A DNA stretch of 64,000 bases, from positions 1,765,882 through 1,829,881 of the forward strand of contig NZ_CP043908.1 of assembly GCF_008630935.1 (NCBI RefSeq), read 5' to 3'. Positions 1 through 8,650 of this stretch are shown piece after piece (the first letter of the stretch is position 1; each line of letters begins with the position of its first letter). The translations under genes were made by a program, and so were the position numbers. This stretch comes from Thermodesulfobacterium sp. TA1. GTDB lineage: Bacteria > Desulfobacterota > Thermodesulfobacteria > Thermodesulfobacteriales > Thermodesulfobacteriaceae. The notes under the pieces are model-generated. The model had not been told where the DNA came from. It saw only the letters and a list, made by a program, of their open reading frames with translations, and did not search any database.

Positions 1-761
1 TTAACCTTTTGATAAAGCCTTTTTATCAAACCTCTTCTTAATTCTTCGGGAAGATAAACTCCTCCCTTTTTTTTCTCTCCCAATTTTACATAAAGGGTCT
101 TTAACCTTCTTGCTTGCTCAGGGAAAGCTTTGGTTAAACGGTTAAAAGATTGAGGTTTAGCTTTGTAGGTGCTGGTTACCACATGTTTTACAAAGGGTAA
201 AACCTCGGTTAAAAGCTCTAAGCTTTCATCTTCGTTAATTCCTGGGATAATAGGGTCTATCCTTGCGATCGTAGGTATACCAGCCTTATATAGGGTTTTT
301 AAAGCCAAAAGCCTTTCTTCAAAAGGGGGAGCCCATGGCTCAAGTTTTTTTTGATAATCCTTGGTAGTAAAGGTTATGGCGACTGCTACCTTGAGTTTCT
401 TTAAAAGGTCTAAATCCCTAAGAATTAAGTTAGATTTGGTAATGATAAGTAGGTTTAAAGGAAGACCTAAGATCAGTTTTAAAAAACTTCGAGTAAGTTT
501 ATAAGTTTTCTCTAAAGGTTGATATGGGTCTGAAGAATTAGAAAGAGAGATAAGACTACCTGGAGGAAGCTTTAACAACTCTTTTTTTACTTTTTTTAAA
601 AAATCTTTCTTTGGGCGAGGAGAATAAAAATCCTTGATAAAAGAGCTTGCATAACAATAAAGACATCCGTGTCCACATCCAGTATAGGGATTTAAAGAAT
701 ATTTAGGCGGACAAGTACAAACCGGGGATTGCCAGGGGTCAAAAAGAGAGATATAGGACAT
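1..761 (-). CDS. SPL-family radical SAM protein, C-terminus beyond the window
   Basis: The minus-strand frame is open from the ATG at 761 to base 1 and is cut by the window edge. The start of the protein carries a CxxxCxxC cluster (C29, C33, C36, followed by Tyr) in the context TGCGHGCLYCYA, which binds the 4Fe-4S cluster of radical SAM enzymes. The following sequence, with SNSSDPYQPLE and ARIDPIIPGIN, is typical of the spore-photoproduct-lyase-like family widely found in non-sporulating bacteria, whose substrate is generally unknown. About 253 codons are visible, so little is missing. It is transcribed away from the genes to its right. Class is clear; true DNA-repair activity is not implied. 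Confidence 0.8.
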   Translation of the reverse strand, partial: MSYISLFDPWQSPVCTCPPKYSLNPYTGCGHGCLYCYASSFIKDFYSPRPKKDFLKKVKKELLKLPPGSLISLSNSSDPYQPLEKTYKLTRSFLKLILGLPLNLLIITKSNLILRDLDLLKKLKVAVAITFTTKDYQKKLEPWAPPFEERLLALKTLYKAGIPTIARIDPIIPGINEDESLELLTEVLPFVKHVVTSTYKAKPQSFNRLTKAFPEQARRLKTLYVKLGEKKKGGVYLPEELRRGLIKRLYQKV

Positions 762-858
762 ATGATTAAATATAAGCAAACTACTTTAAAATTCAACCTA
801 AGGCTTATCTCATCAGGTCTATGCTTTAGGGTTAGATGGTTTTAAGCAATTTTTGCAG

Positions 859-879
859 TTTTTGCATCGATTGCAAAAA
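859..879. promoter_or_regulatory. Perfect 8-bp inverted repeat, operator-like
   Basis: TTTTTGCA (859-866) and TGCAAAAA (872-879) form a perfect inverted repeat around TCGAT. A further direct copy of TTTTGCA lies just upstream (851-857). It sits between the divergent radical SAM gene (start 761) and the small secreted protein (start 1020), where a regulator site would be expected. No T-run follows it, so it is less likely a terminator. The regulator is unknown. Confidence 0.35.
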
Positions 880-1019
880 ACGGGTATACCAAAATATGTC
901 ATATAAAATAATACTTCTTTAAATAGGCAAGCTTTATACCCAATCTATAAAAAGAAAAATCAGGCATAAATTTTGATATTTTTATTTAGCAAAATAAAAC
1001 CAACATAGGAGGTTGGGCC

Positions 1020-1256
1020 ATGAAAAAAGCATTAGGCTTATTGACCGCTTTAGCACTTTTTGTCTCTCCTGTTTGGGCAGCAGGAGAAGGCACCTCGCCA
1101 GAGGTTGCCAAAGGTAATGCTACTGAGCAAAAGGTAGAGAAAAAAGCCAAGAAAAAAGCCGTTAAAAAGGCTTGCAAAAAGGCAGAAAATAAAGGGGCTA
1201 CTCCAGATAAAACCACTCAGCCTGCTGGGGGCAAGAAAAAAGTAGAAGGCTGCTAA
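1020..1256 (+). CDS. Small secreted Lys-rich protein of unknown function
   Basis: A 78-residue protein starts at an ATG with a strong AGGAGG (1007-1012). Residues 1-20 form a classical signal peptide: a KK start, a hydrophobic stretch and a VWA cleavage site. The mature part of about 58 residues is very rich in Lys, Ala and Glu, with runs such as KKAKKKAVKKACKKAENK, and has two cysteines, one being the last residue (C78). It is expected to be exported as a highly basic, probably disordered or helical peptide. A hairpin terminator follows directly, so it is a one-gene transcript. I do not recognise the family; histone-like tails and polyanion binding are guesses only. Confidence 0.75.
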   Translation: MKKALGLLTALALFVSPVWAAGEGTSPEVAKGNATEQKVEKKAKKKAVKKACKKAENKGATPDKTTQPAGGKKKVEGC

Positions 1257-1291
1257 AAGAGTAGAAAACTTAGTAAAAATTGGTGATAGAA

Positions 1292-1320
1292 GGGCTGCCG
1301 AGAGGCAGCCCGATCTTTTC
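1292..1320 (+). terminator. Rho-independent terminator of the small secreted protein gene
   Basis: GGGCTGCC (1292-1299) pairs perfectly with GGCAGCCC (1304-1311) around a GAGA loop. A T-rich stretch follows. It lies 36 bp after the stop at 1256. Confidence 0.8.
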
Positions 1321-1432
1321 TAAAGCTTTTTCCAAGGTCTTAAAGCATAAATTCCCAAAACTATATTTTTGACTCCTAACCTTAAGATTTTTCGAATTTT
1401 GATAAATTCTGTAAAAACACTTTTTTATATAA

Positions 1433-1603
1433 AAGGCGGTTTTTTTACGAGTCGTCAAGATAAAGGAAAAACTCCATCCTCAGGTCCATAATAGAAGGCT
1501 TCAACTAGCTGAGGAAAGAATTTTGCTTTCCTGTATAAGAACGATTATGGGCATAATGGCTTTTGGTTTTGTGATAGAAAGGTTTGCTATTTTTGTCTTC
1601 TGA
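1433..1603 (+). pseudogene. Remnant of a DUF202 (YidH-type) inner-membrane protein gene
   Basis: The plus frame 1433-1603 is open but has no ATG near its start. Its translation contains RRLQLAEERILLSCIRT followed by MGIMAFGFVIERFAIFVF and a stop. The pattern RTxxxxMAFGFVIExF is characteristic of the first transmembrane segment of DUF202/YidH membrane proteins, which normally have about 110 residues and three membrane segments. Here the frame ends after the first segment, and the downstream bases up to the metE leader give no continuation I can see. I read it as a decayed fragment. A short functional peptide is possible but less likely. Confidence 0.5.
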
Positions 1604-1708
1604 CGATAGCGGTTTTTTAAATCGTCTATGTTCTTTATAATATTGTGTTAAAGATTTATAAGGCGGTGTGGGATAGGGCTATCTGGTTAAGCTAAATAAA
1701 AAGACTTA
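1604..1708. other. Unassigned part of the metE leader region
   Basis: Between the DUF202 remnant and the metE promoter no gene or motif was found apart from TAAGGCGGTG (1659-1668), which is the exact reverse complement of 2043-2052 downstream of the aptamer. Confidence 0.4.
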
Positions 1709-1736
1709 TTGACATAAACATAGGGTGTGGTAAAAG
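1709..1736 (+). promoter_or_regulatory. Sigma70-type promoter of the metE riboswitch leader
   Basis: TTGACA (1709-1714) is followed after 16 bp by TAAAAG (1731-1736). It sits directly upstream of the riboswitch aptamer, so the whole aptamer would be transcribed. The same TTGACA/16-bp geometry recurs in the rRNA promoters of this window. Confidence 0.55.
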
Positions 1737-1739
1737 TTA

Positions 1740-2010
1740 GGCATAAAAGGCTGGATGTAAGGGAAGAGGGGTGAAAATCCCCCGCTGCCCCGCAGCCGTG
1801 ACCGGGGACGAAAGCCGCTTGTCCGCATCGTTTGCGGATGGGGAAGGAGGTCCCAAGTAGGTTAAAAACCCAAAAGGAGGCTTCCTTCTCTGGGCTAAGA
1901 GCCTTTTTGTTTAAAAGCTCTTAGCCGACAGACCACTGGTGCCGAAAGGCACCGGGAAGGTGCGGCGAGTAGGTTGATCCGGAAGCCGGAAGACCTATCC
2001 AGCCTTTAAA
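1740..2010 (+). ncRNA. Cobalamin (B12) riboswitch upstream of metE
   Basis: All the hallmark blocks of the B12 riboswitch appear in order: GGTGAAAATCC, CCGCTGCCCCGCAGCCGTG, GACCACTGG, CCGGGAAGGTGCGGCGAGTAG and GCCGGAAGACCTATCC. A closing P1 helix is visible: 1746-1756 (AAAGGCTGGAT) is an exact complement of 1997-2007. An additional strong stem lies inside the element (GGCTAAGAGC with GCTCTTAGCC, about 1893-1925). Known biology: high adenosyl- or methylcobalamin represses the downstream gene. Position before metE means the cell shuts off the B12-independent methionine synthase when B12 is available, implying a B12-dependent MetH elsewhere or B12 uptake/synthesis. Confidence 0.95.
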
Positions 2011-2032
2011 AAACCTCGAGGGGGGTAAAACC

Positions 2033-2120
2033 ATGAGCAAATCACCGCCTTAAAGTCTATTTTTGTCCTTTTACATCCTTTTAGAGGTTAGGTTTAATCA
2101 GTACTTGGTGGCTCATTTTT
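2033..2120 (+). promoter_or_regulatory. Possible expression platform/terminator of the metE leader
   Basis: ATGAGC and CACC (2033-2046, with an AAAT bulge) can pair with GGTG GCTCAT (2107-2116), and TTTT follows immediately. This resembles an intrinsic terminator with a long loop, placed between the aptamer and the metE start. The 5' arm region also contains CACCGCCTTA (2043-2052), an exact complement of TAAGGCGGTG at 1659-1668 upstream of the aptamer. The switching mechanism is my inference from base complementarity only. Confidence 0.3.
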
Positions 2121-2154
2121 AATTTCAAAACTCTTATAAAGGAGGGAGAATACT

Positions 2155-4410
2155 ATGCAAACCTTGGCCTATGGTTTCCCTAAGCTTGGGAAACAAAGAG
2201 AGTTTAAAAGATTGCTTGAAAGTTTTTGGAAAGGGGGGCTTTCTGAAGAAGAATTCTATCAGGGCATAGAGGATTTAAAACTTAAAAGGGCTGAAGTTTA
2301 TCAGGCTAACGTGGACCTTTTCCCTTCAAACGAGGTTTCACTTTATGACTTTATCCTGGATACAGCGATTATGGTGGGAGCCATTCCAGGCAGGTTTCAA
2401 CCTTATCAAGGTCTTAAGACTTATTTTGAAATGGCTAAAGGTAAACAGGCCCTTGAACTTACCAAATGGTTTAACACCAACTACCATTATCTGGTTCCAG
2501 AGATAGAAAAGTTAGAGTTTTCTCTTTTAGAAAACTTTCCGCTTAAAGATTTTCTTTTTTATCAAAAACATGGGATTGATACTTTTCCTAAATTTATAGG
2601 CCCTTTTACTTTTTTAAAATTGGCTAAACTGATAAAACCTTCTGCCGAGGGGATTAAGGTAGAAAAGATAAACGAACCTAAGGTGTTTGAAGAGGCTTTA
2701 GAAAGATTAAATCTTGTTTATCAAGAGGTATTAAAAAGTCTGGCTAAAGCCGGGGCTAAAACTGTGTTGATAGAAGAACCTGGTTTAGTGATGGATTTAG
2801 AGCCTTGGGAATGGAGTTTGGTGAAAAAAAGCTATGAAGCACTTTCTGGGGATATAGATTTATGGATATTGACTTACTATGATAGTGTTTCTGATTATTC
2901 TTCTTTTATAGAGCTTCCGGTTAAAGGGTTGGGAATGGATTTGGTATCAAACCAAGAAAATCTGGCCAATCTAAAAGTTGTAGGTTTTCCTAAGGATAAG
3001 GTTCTTATAGCAGGGATTATCAACGGAAGACAGGTATGGAAGGCTAAACTTGAGGATAAACTTAGAGAAGTAGAAAACCTTTTGCAGTTTACTCAAGACT
3101 TGGTAATAGCCAACTCTTGCCCGCTTTTTCACCTTCCCGTTTCTTTAGTAGGTGAAGACCATCTACCTGCCGAATTGACAAACAAGCTTTCTTTTGCCGA
3201 AGAAAAATTAGAAGAGCTAAAGCTTATCAAAAGAGGTTTAGAAGGAGACCAAGAGGCCTTAAACTTAATAGCCGACATCCAAAGGAAGGTGCAAATTTCT
3301 TTTGGACAGAAAGAAGAAATAAATAAAAGAGTTTCTCAACTTACAGAAGAAGATTTTACTCGAGGCATTCCTTATTCAGAAAGAATAAAACTTCAGCAAA
3401 AAAGGCTTAAACTTCCTCTTTTTCCTACTACTACCATCGGATCTTTCCCTCAAACTGAGGAGGTAAGAGCCGCACGGGCTAAGTTTAACAAAGGAGAGAT
3501 AAGTTTTGAAGAATATCAGCGATTTATCAAACAAAAAATCGCCGAGGTGATTAAACTGCAAGAAGACCTCGGGCTTGACGTTCTTGTCCACGGAGAGTTT
3601 GAAAGGACAGATATGGTAGAATTTTTTGCCCAAAAACTTGAAGGAATAGCTACCACCAAACAAGGTTGGGTGCTTTCCTATGGTTCGCGGGTTTATCGTC
3701 CTCCTATTATTTTTGGTGATGTTTGGAGAAAGGCCCCTATGACCTTAGAGGAGATTAACTATGCTCAAAGTCTAACCTCAAAACCGGTAAAAGGTATGCT
3801 TACAGGTCCGGTAACCATTTTAAACTGGAGTTTTTATCGAGAAGACCTTCCAAAGGAACAAATAGCCTATCAAATAGCTTTAGCTTTGCTTGATGAAGTA
3901 AAAGATTTAGAAAGAGCAGGGATTAAAATTATTCAAATAGATGAACCAGCCTTTAGAGAGGGGGCTCCGATTAAACGAAAGGACTGGGACCAATACTTTA
4001 GCTGGGCTATAAAAGCCTTTAGACTTTGTGCTAAAGCAAATCCTGAGACCCAAATCCATACCCATATGTGCTACTCAGAGTTTAACGAAATCATCTCCTA
4101 CATCGCGCAGATGGATTTTGACGTTATCTCTATAGAAGCTTCAAGAAGCAAGGGAGAAATCATAGAGGCCTTTGAAACCTTCCCAGGCTGGGATAGACAG
4201 GTTGGGCTTGGAGTTTATGATATTCATTCTCCGAACCTTCCTACTAAAGAAGAAATGAAAGAAATAGTAAGAAGGGCTTTAAGAATCTTACCTAAGGAAC
4301 TTTTATGGATAAATCCAGATTGTGGATTAAAAACCAGAAGATGGGAAGAGGTAATCCCTGCACTTAGAAACTTAGTAGAGGTAGCAAAAGAGCTAAGACA
4401 ACAATTTTGA
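2155..4410 (+). CDS. metE: Cobalamin-independent methionine synthase MetE
   Basis: MetE transfers the methyl group of 5-methyltetrahydropteroyl-polyglutamate to homocysteine, the last step of methionine synthesis, in the cytosol. The 751-residue length matches the two-barrel MetE family (about 750). The zinc site is intact: H637 and C639 in [11 protein letters not shown]661 in SIEASRS and C723 in PDCGLKTR. The N-terminal barrel begins with the usual [12 protein letters not shown]. The start has a clear ribosome site (AAAGGAGGGAG). The gene is controlled by the B12 riboswitch just upstream, the classical arrangement. The glycosyltransferase gene 33 bp downstream may be cotranscribed without a functional link. 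Confidence 0.97.
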   Translation: MQTLAYGFPKLGKQREFKRLLESFWKGGLSEEEFYQGIEDLKLKRAEVYQANVDLFPSNEVSLYDFILDTAIMVGAIPGRFQPYQGLKTYFEMAKGKQALELTKWFNTNYHYLVPEIEKLEFSLLENFPLKDFLFYQKHGIDTFPKFIGPFTFLKLAKLIKPSAEGIKVEKINEPKVFEEALERLNLVYQEVLKSLAKAGAKTVLIEEPGLVMDLEPWEWSLVKKSYEALSGDIDLWILTYYDSVSDYSSFIELPVKGLGMDLVSNQENLANLKVVGFPKDKVLIAGIINGRQVWKAKLEDKLREVENLLQFTQDLVIANSCPLFHLPVSLVGEDHLPAELTNKLSFAEEKLEELKLIKRGLEGDQEALNLIADIQRKVQISFGQKEEINKRVSQLTEEDFTRGIPYSERIKLQQKRLKLPLFPTTTIGSFPQTEEVRAARAKFNKGEISFEEYQRFIKQKIAEVIKLQEDLGLDVLVHGEFERTDMVEFFAQKLEGIATTKQGWVLSYGSRVYRPPIIFGDVWRKAPMTLEEINYAQSLTSKPVKGMLTGPVTILNWSFYREDLPKEQIAYQIALALLDEVKDLERAGIKIIQIDEPAFREGAPIKRKDWDQYFSWAIKAFRLCAKANPETQIHTHMCYSEFNEIISYIAQMDFDVISIEASRSKGEIIEAFETFPGWDRQVGLGVYDIHSPNLPTKEEMKEIVRRALRILPKELLWINPDCGLKTRRWEEVIPALRNLVEVAKELRQQF

Positions 4411-4443
4411 GTTTAAGTTTTTTATGGTAAACTAAATTTTAGA

Positions 4444-6189
4444 ATGAGGGTAGCCATCCATGTAACCCATGAAGCCCTTTATAAGATAGGTGGTATAGGG
4501 GAGGTGATAAACAACCTTTGCACCTCCCCTTCCTATCTTTCTTATTTTGATAAAACCTTGCTTTATGGCCCTCTTTTTGAGTATTTAGGGTCTCCAAGCA
4601 CTCGTTTAGGAAAAGACGGGATAGTCTTTTACAGCAGTAAAGACCATTACGATACCGGACATTTTGGAGTTCTTTTTAAACCTATTTTAGAAAAATACAA
4701 CATAGATGTGGTATATGGAAAAAGAAGGATCGTCAACGAACTTAATCCTGAAAGAAAAGCTACGGTAGAAATTCTTTTGGTAGACATAACCCATGTAAAA
4801 AAAGACATCCTTAATTTTTACAAGTATCTTTTTTGGGAAAACTTTGGTCTTTCTTCAGATCAATATGAAAAAGATTGGGACTATGAACAGTATTTTAGGA
4901 TAGCCCTACCCTTTTTAGATTTGGTTCAACTAATCTTTTCTTCAGCTAAGGAAATGGTGTTTTTTGGACATGAATACATGGGTGTACCCACTTTATTAAG
5001 TTTAGAACTTCATCCTGACTATCAACCAGAAAGGCATAAAAGGATTTTTTATGCCCATGAGGTAGCGCCGGTAAGAAGGATAGTAGAAAACCTCGGCGGA
5101 GGAGACATAGGCTTTTACAACATCCTTAAAAAAGCTAAGGAAGCAAACCTTTCATTAGAAGAGGTTTTTGGTCCACAAGACGATTGGTACCGTACCCCTT
5201 TGGTAAAACTTGCTAAAAGGGTTGATCAGATATTTGCGGTTGGAGATTGGGTAGTAGAAGAATACCGATTCTTATGCCCTGATGTAGAAGAAGAAAAAAT
5301 AAGATTGGTATATAACGGAGTTTCTTCAGATCATGTAGATTTTGATAGAAAAGAAATCTCAAGGGAAAAGTTAGGAAGATGGCTTAGCTGCTATTATGGA
5401 TTTGTGCCTGACCTTTATCTTACTCATATCTGTCGTTTAGTTAAGAGTAAAGGGATTTGGAGAGACTTTATCTTTTTAGCTTACTTAGACGACCTCTTAA
5501 GTAAACACAACCTTAAGGGAATATATATTTTGCTTTCCTCTTTAGTAGGTCAGGGGCGCCCACCTCATGAGGTAGAGAAGATGGTTAAGTCTTATCCTTG
5601 GCCTTTTGAACATAGAGAAGGATGGCCTGACCTCATAGGTTATGAAATAGAGGTTTATCGATGGGTTGAAAGGTTTAATCAAAAGGCTAAAAATATAAAA
5701 GCCCTTTTTATCAATCAGGTAGGGTTTTCTAACTATAAGTGTCCTTTTGTGTTAAAAGAAGATTTAGAGACCATAGACCTAAGGATTGCCTCTGACTTAG
5801 AACTGGGGATGTCTATCTATGAACCTTTTGGAATAGCCCACATAGAGGTGCTTCCCTTTGGGGGGATATCAGTGCCTTCTACCTCTTGTGGGGTCTACTT
5901 TTTTCTTGAAAAAAGTTTTGCTAAGGAAGGACAACCCTTTTATGGAGTAGACTTTATCTCAATAGGTGAAAAATTTTCTGTAGAACGTTTGAAAGATTTA
6001 ACCGAAGAACAAAGACGGGGATTAGAAGAGTTTGTTTTAGCAAGTAAGGTTGAAGAAATCTTTGCTAAAATACCAAAAAATCGTATAGAACGAGAAAAGC
6101 ACTCTAAAGAAGCTGAAAGATATAAAAGCAAACTTAGTTGGGATAGGGTGGTAAAAGAGTTTTTGTTAGAAAATTTAAAAAGTTTATAA
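4444..6189 (+). CDS. Starch/glycogen-synthase-like GT-B glycosyltransferase
   Basis: This 581-residue protein has the two ends of a GT-B glucan synthase. A glycine-rich KIGGIGEV motif near the start (residues 14-21) binds the nucleotide sugar. An EPFGIAHIE motif (E460 and E468) matches the E-x7-E signature of retaining glycosyltransferases. Between them are long stretches I cannot align by eye with bacterial GlgA, and the length is about 100 residues greater. It could make glycogen from ADP- or UDP-glucose or act on another glucan. A second GT-B synthase-like protein lies in the glycogen operon (57388-58686), so one of the two probably has a specialised role. It sits between metE and rpe, 12 bp before the latter. 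Confidence 0.7.
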   Translation: MRVAIHVTHEALYKIGGIGEVINNLCTSPSYLSYFDKTLLYGPLFEYLGSPSTRLGKDGIVFYSSKDHYDTGHFGVLFKPILEKYNIDVVYGKRRIVNELNPERKATVEILLVDITHVKKDILNFYKYLFWENFGLSSDQYEKDWDYEQYFRIALPFLDLVQLIFSSAKEMVFFGHEYMGVPTLLSLELHPDYQPERHKRIFYAHEVAPVRRIVENLGGGDIGFYNILKKAKEANLSLEEVFGPQDDWYRTPLVKLAKRVDQIFAVGDWVVEEYRFLCPDVEEEKIRLVYNGVSSDHVDFDRKEISREKLGRWLSCYYGFVPDLYLTHICRLVKSKGIWRDFIFLAYLDDLLSKHNLKGIYILLSSLVGQGRPPHEVEKMVKSYPWPFEHREGWPDLIGYEIEVYRWVERFNQKAKNIKALFINQVGFSNYKCPFVLKEDLETIDLRIASDLELGMSIYEPFGIAHIEVLPFGGISVPSTSCGVYFFLEKSFAKEGQPFYGVDFISIGEKFSVERLKDLTEEQRRGLEEFVLASKVEEIFAKIPKNRIEREKHSKEAERYKSKLSWDRVVKEFLLENLKSL

Positions 6190-6201
6190 AACGGAGGGGT
6201 T

Positions 6202-6858
6202 ATGGTTTGGATTGCACCATCTATTTTGTCGGCTGATTTTAAAAAACTGGGAGAAGAGGTGAAATTAGCAGAAGAAGCCGGGGCAGACCTTATTCATGTA
6301 GACGTTATGGACGGCCATTTTGTTCCTAACATTACTATAGGTCCTTTGGTGGTAGAGGCGGTGAAAAACTCTACCAACCTTCCCCTTGACGTCCATTTGA
6401 TGATCGTTTCTCCAGAAAGATATGTTAAAGATTTTGTAACGGCTGGGGCAGATTATCTGGTAGTTCATGTAGAGGCTTGCACCCATCTTCATCGCACCGT
6501 TTGGCAGATTAAAGAATTGGGGGTAAAAGCAGGGGTAGCCTTAAACCCTGCAACCCCTCTTTGCTTGGTGGAAGACTTGTTAGAGGACTTAGACCTAATT
6601 CTTATCATGTCTGTAAACCCAGGTTTTGGCGGACAAAAGTTTATTCCCTTTTGCTTAGAAAAAATTAAAAAGGCAAAAAGTTTGATAAAAGAGAAAGGAC
6701 TAAAAACCTTGGTAGAGGTTGACGGAGGAGTAAAATTAGAAAACGCTAAGGTTATAGCTGAGGCTGGTGCAGACATCTTAGTTATGGGGTCTGCTTTTTT
6801 TGGGTCTAAAGACTATAAAGTCTTTATGGAAACTTTAAAAAATGAAATTTGTATATAA
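6202..6858 (+). CDS. rpe: Ribulose-phosphate 3-epimerase
   Basis: Rpe interconverts ribulose-5-phosphate and xylulose-5-phosphate in the pentose phosphate pathway. The 218-residue protein shows the full TIM-barrel pattern: APSILSADF at the start, metal ligands H32 and D34 ([13 protein letters not shown]), H65 (LDVHLMI) and D174 (VDGGVK), and the phosphate-binding NPGFGGQ and MGSAFFG loops. A good ribosome site (CGGAGGGG) precedes the ATG 12 bp after the glycosyltransferase stop, so the two are likely cotranscribed. It is convergent with rfbH. Confidence 0.96.
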   Translation: MVWIAPSILSADFKKLGEEVKLAEEAGADLIHVDVMDGHFVPNITIGPLVVEAVKNSTNLPLDVHLMIVSPERYVKDFVTAGADYLVVHVEACTHLHRTVWQIKELGVKAGVALNPATPLCLVEDLLEDLDLILIMSVNPGFGGQKFIPFCLEKIKKAKSLIKEKGLKTLVEVDGGVKLENAKVIAEAGADILVMGSAFFGSKDYKVFMETLKNEICI

Positions 6859-6994
6859 AATGGTTCAAACTTCATTATTACTAAGTTAGATAAGTTTTGT
6901 TCTATACATTTTATAAAACCTATACAGAGGGAGGTTCTCTATTTAAAAATTAAAGCTAAAATCCTTATTACTTAACGGTTTTTTTTATATAAAA

Positions 6995-8650
6995 TCAGGC
7001 TTTAGCAACTTTTATTCCTTCTTTTATCTTGTTAGTCATATAATATATCATTTCCTCTGTAATTCCAGGGGATACACCTATCCAAAAACTGCTCAGAAGG
7101 ACTTTATTTGAATTATTTAGTTTATCGATTATTTTATAACTTTTTTTAGATGACTGAAGGTCTTTAAAGCAAGGGTGTTTAAGGATATTTCCGGCAAATA
7201 ACCCCCTCGTTTGGATTTTATTGTTTTCAAGAAACTTTACTAATTTTTCTCTTAATATTTTTTTATCGTTTTTGATGGTTAGTAAGAATCCAAACCAACA
7301 TGGGTCTGAGTTAGGAGTAGGTTCTGGTAGGATAAAAACATTTGAAAGGTCTGAAAGTAGATCTTTTAGTAACTGCCAATTTTCTTTTCTACGTTTAATA
7401 AAAAAGGGAAGCTTTTCTATTTGAGCACATCCAATCGATGCTTGTAACTCTGTCATTTTAAGATTATACCCAAAACGAGAATATATATACTTATGATCAT
7501 AACCATAAGGAAGTTCACCAAGTTTCCATTTAAATCTTTTTTTACAAGTGTTATCTTGACCGGTTTTACACCAACAATCCCTACCCCAATCTCTTAAAGA
7601 TCGAACGATTTTGGCAAGTTTATCATCGTTAGTTAATACAGCACCACCTTCTCCGGTTGTAATTTGATGTGCAGGATAAAAACTTAACGTAGCTAAATGA
7701 CCAAAATTTCCGGTATATTTCCATTTATTTTTGTAAAAATATCTGGAACCCAAAGCATCACAGTTATCTTCAATTAACCACAAATCGTTTTCATAACAAA
7801 AAGATAATATTTCTTCTATGTTAAACGGATTACCCAACGTATGAGCTAACATAATGGCTTTTGTTTTTTTAGATAAAGCTTTTTTTAATTTTTTACAATC
7901 AATATTGTATGTAGGTAATTCTATGTCTACAAATACCGGTATTGCTCCATATTGTATAATAGGAGAGATGGTTGTAGGAAAAGCGGTAGCCGTGGTAATA
8001 ACTTCATCTCCTCTTTTTATTCTTTTCTCTCCGAGTTCATGAGAAGTTAAAGCCATAAAAGCTAAAAGATTGGCTGATGAACCTGAATTAACGAGTATTA
8101 CATGTTTAACCTCTAAAAAATTAGCGATTCTTTTTTCAAATTCTTCACAATATCTACCTTCTGTTAGCCAAAATTCTAAAGAAGCTTCTAATAAGTTGTA
8201 AATTTCTTTTTCATCAAATATTCTTTGAGCATAATTAATTTTTGATTCTCCTGGTTTGAATACATGTTTTTTACTATGTATAGTTTTATAATAATTTTTA
8301 GCAAGATTTTGGGAATAAAAAGAAAAAAGTTCTTTGACTTTGTTTTCGTTTATTTTAGCAAATTTTTTTGTTATATTAAATACTAAAATTGAGGAAACAT
8401 TGGTAAGATCAAACATTAATTTATCTTCAATAAAACCAAAAGATAAATCATTTTTTTCTATAGATAATAATCTTAAATATAAATTGAAATTGTCATTATC
8501 TTTGCATGAAAAAGCAATAAGAACTTTTTCTTTTGAAAGAATGGATACTATAATCCCAGTGTGTAAAATTCCGTTTAATTCAAATTCGACAATATCTCCT
8601 ACCTCAATGTTACCATCCTTAATAGCCAAAAAATGATCATTATCTTCCAT
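6995..8650 (-). CDS. rfbH: RfbH/DdhC: CDP-4-keto-6-deoxyglucose 3-dehydrase with extra N-terminal domain
   Basis: RfbH (E1) is a PMP-dependent 2Fe-2S enzyme that removes the C3 hydroxyl of CDP-4-keto-6-deoxyglucose on the way to 3,6-dideoxyhexoses. It has the aminotransferase fold of DegT/DnrJ. The PLP-binding lysine is replaced by histidine (H328 in SFYPAHQITTGEGG), the hallmark of dehydrases. The cluster cysteines lie in GRDCWCKTGQDNTCKKRF (C359, C361, C369). I start at the ATG at 8650, which has TTAGGAG 8 nt upstream; a longer frame from 8698 lacks a ribosome site. That gives 551 residues, about 130 more than usual. The extra N-terminal part (GDIVEFELNGILHTGIIVSI) looks like a small beta barrel of unknown role. 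Substrate comes from RfbF and RfbG at 17922-19687. Confidence 0.9.
   Translation of the reverse strand: MEDNDHFLAIKDGNIEVGDIVEFELNGILHTGIIVSILSKEKVLIAFSCKDNDNFNLYLRLLSIEKNDLSFGFIEDKLMFDLTNVSSILVFNITKKFAKINENKVKELFSFYSQNLAKNYYKTIHSKKHVFKPGESKINYAQRIFDEKEIYNLLEASLEFWLTEGRYCEEFEKRIANFLEVKHVILVNSGSSANLLAFMALTSHELGEKRIKRGDEVITTATAFPTTISPIIQYGAIPVFVDIELPTYNIDCKKLKKALSKKTKAIMLAHTLGNPFNIEEILSFCYENDLWLIEDNCDALGSRYFYKNKWKYTGNFGHLATLSFYPAHQITTGEGGAVLTNDDKLAKIVRSLRDWGRDCWCKTGQDNTCKKRFKWKLGELPYGYDHKYIYSRFGYNLKMTELQASIGCAQIEKLPFFIKRRKENWQLLKDLLSDLSNVFILPEPTPNSDPCWFGFLLTIKNDKKILREKLVKFLENNKIQTRGLFAGNILKHPCFKDLQSSKKSYKIIDKLNNSNKVLLSSFWIGVSPGITEEMIYYMTNKIKEGIKVAKA

Noticed and set aside
1270..1458. 62-codon minus-strand frame
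   Set aside because: It crosses the terminator of the secreted-protein gene, has no ribosome site and no recognisable family.
2033..2053. Six-codon frame MSKSPP in the metE leader
   Set aside because: No ribosome site; the bases are better explained by leader pairing.
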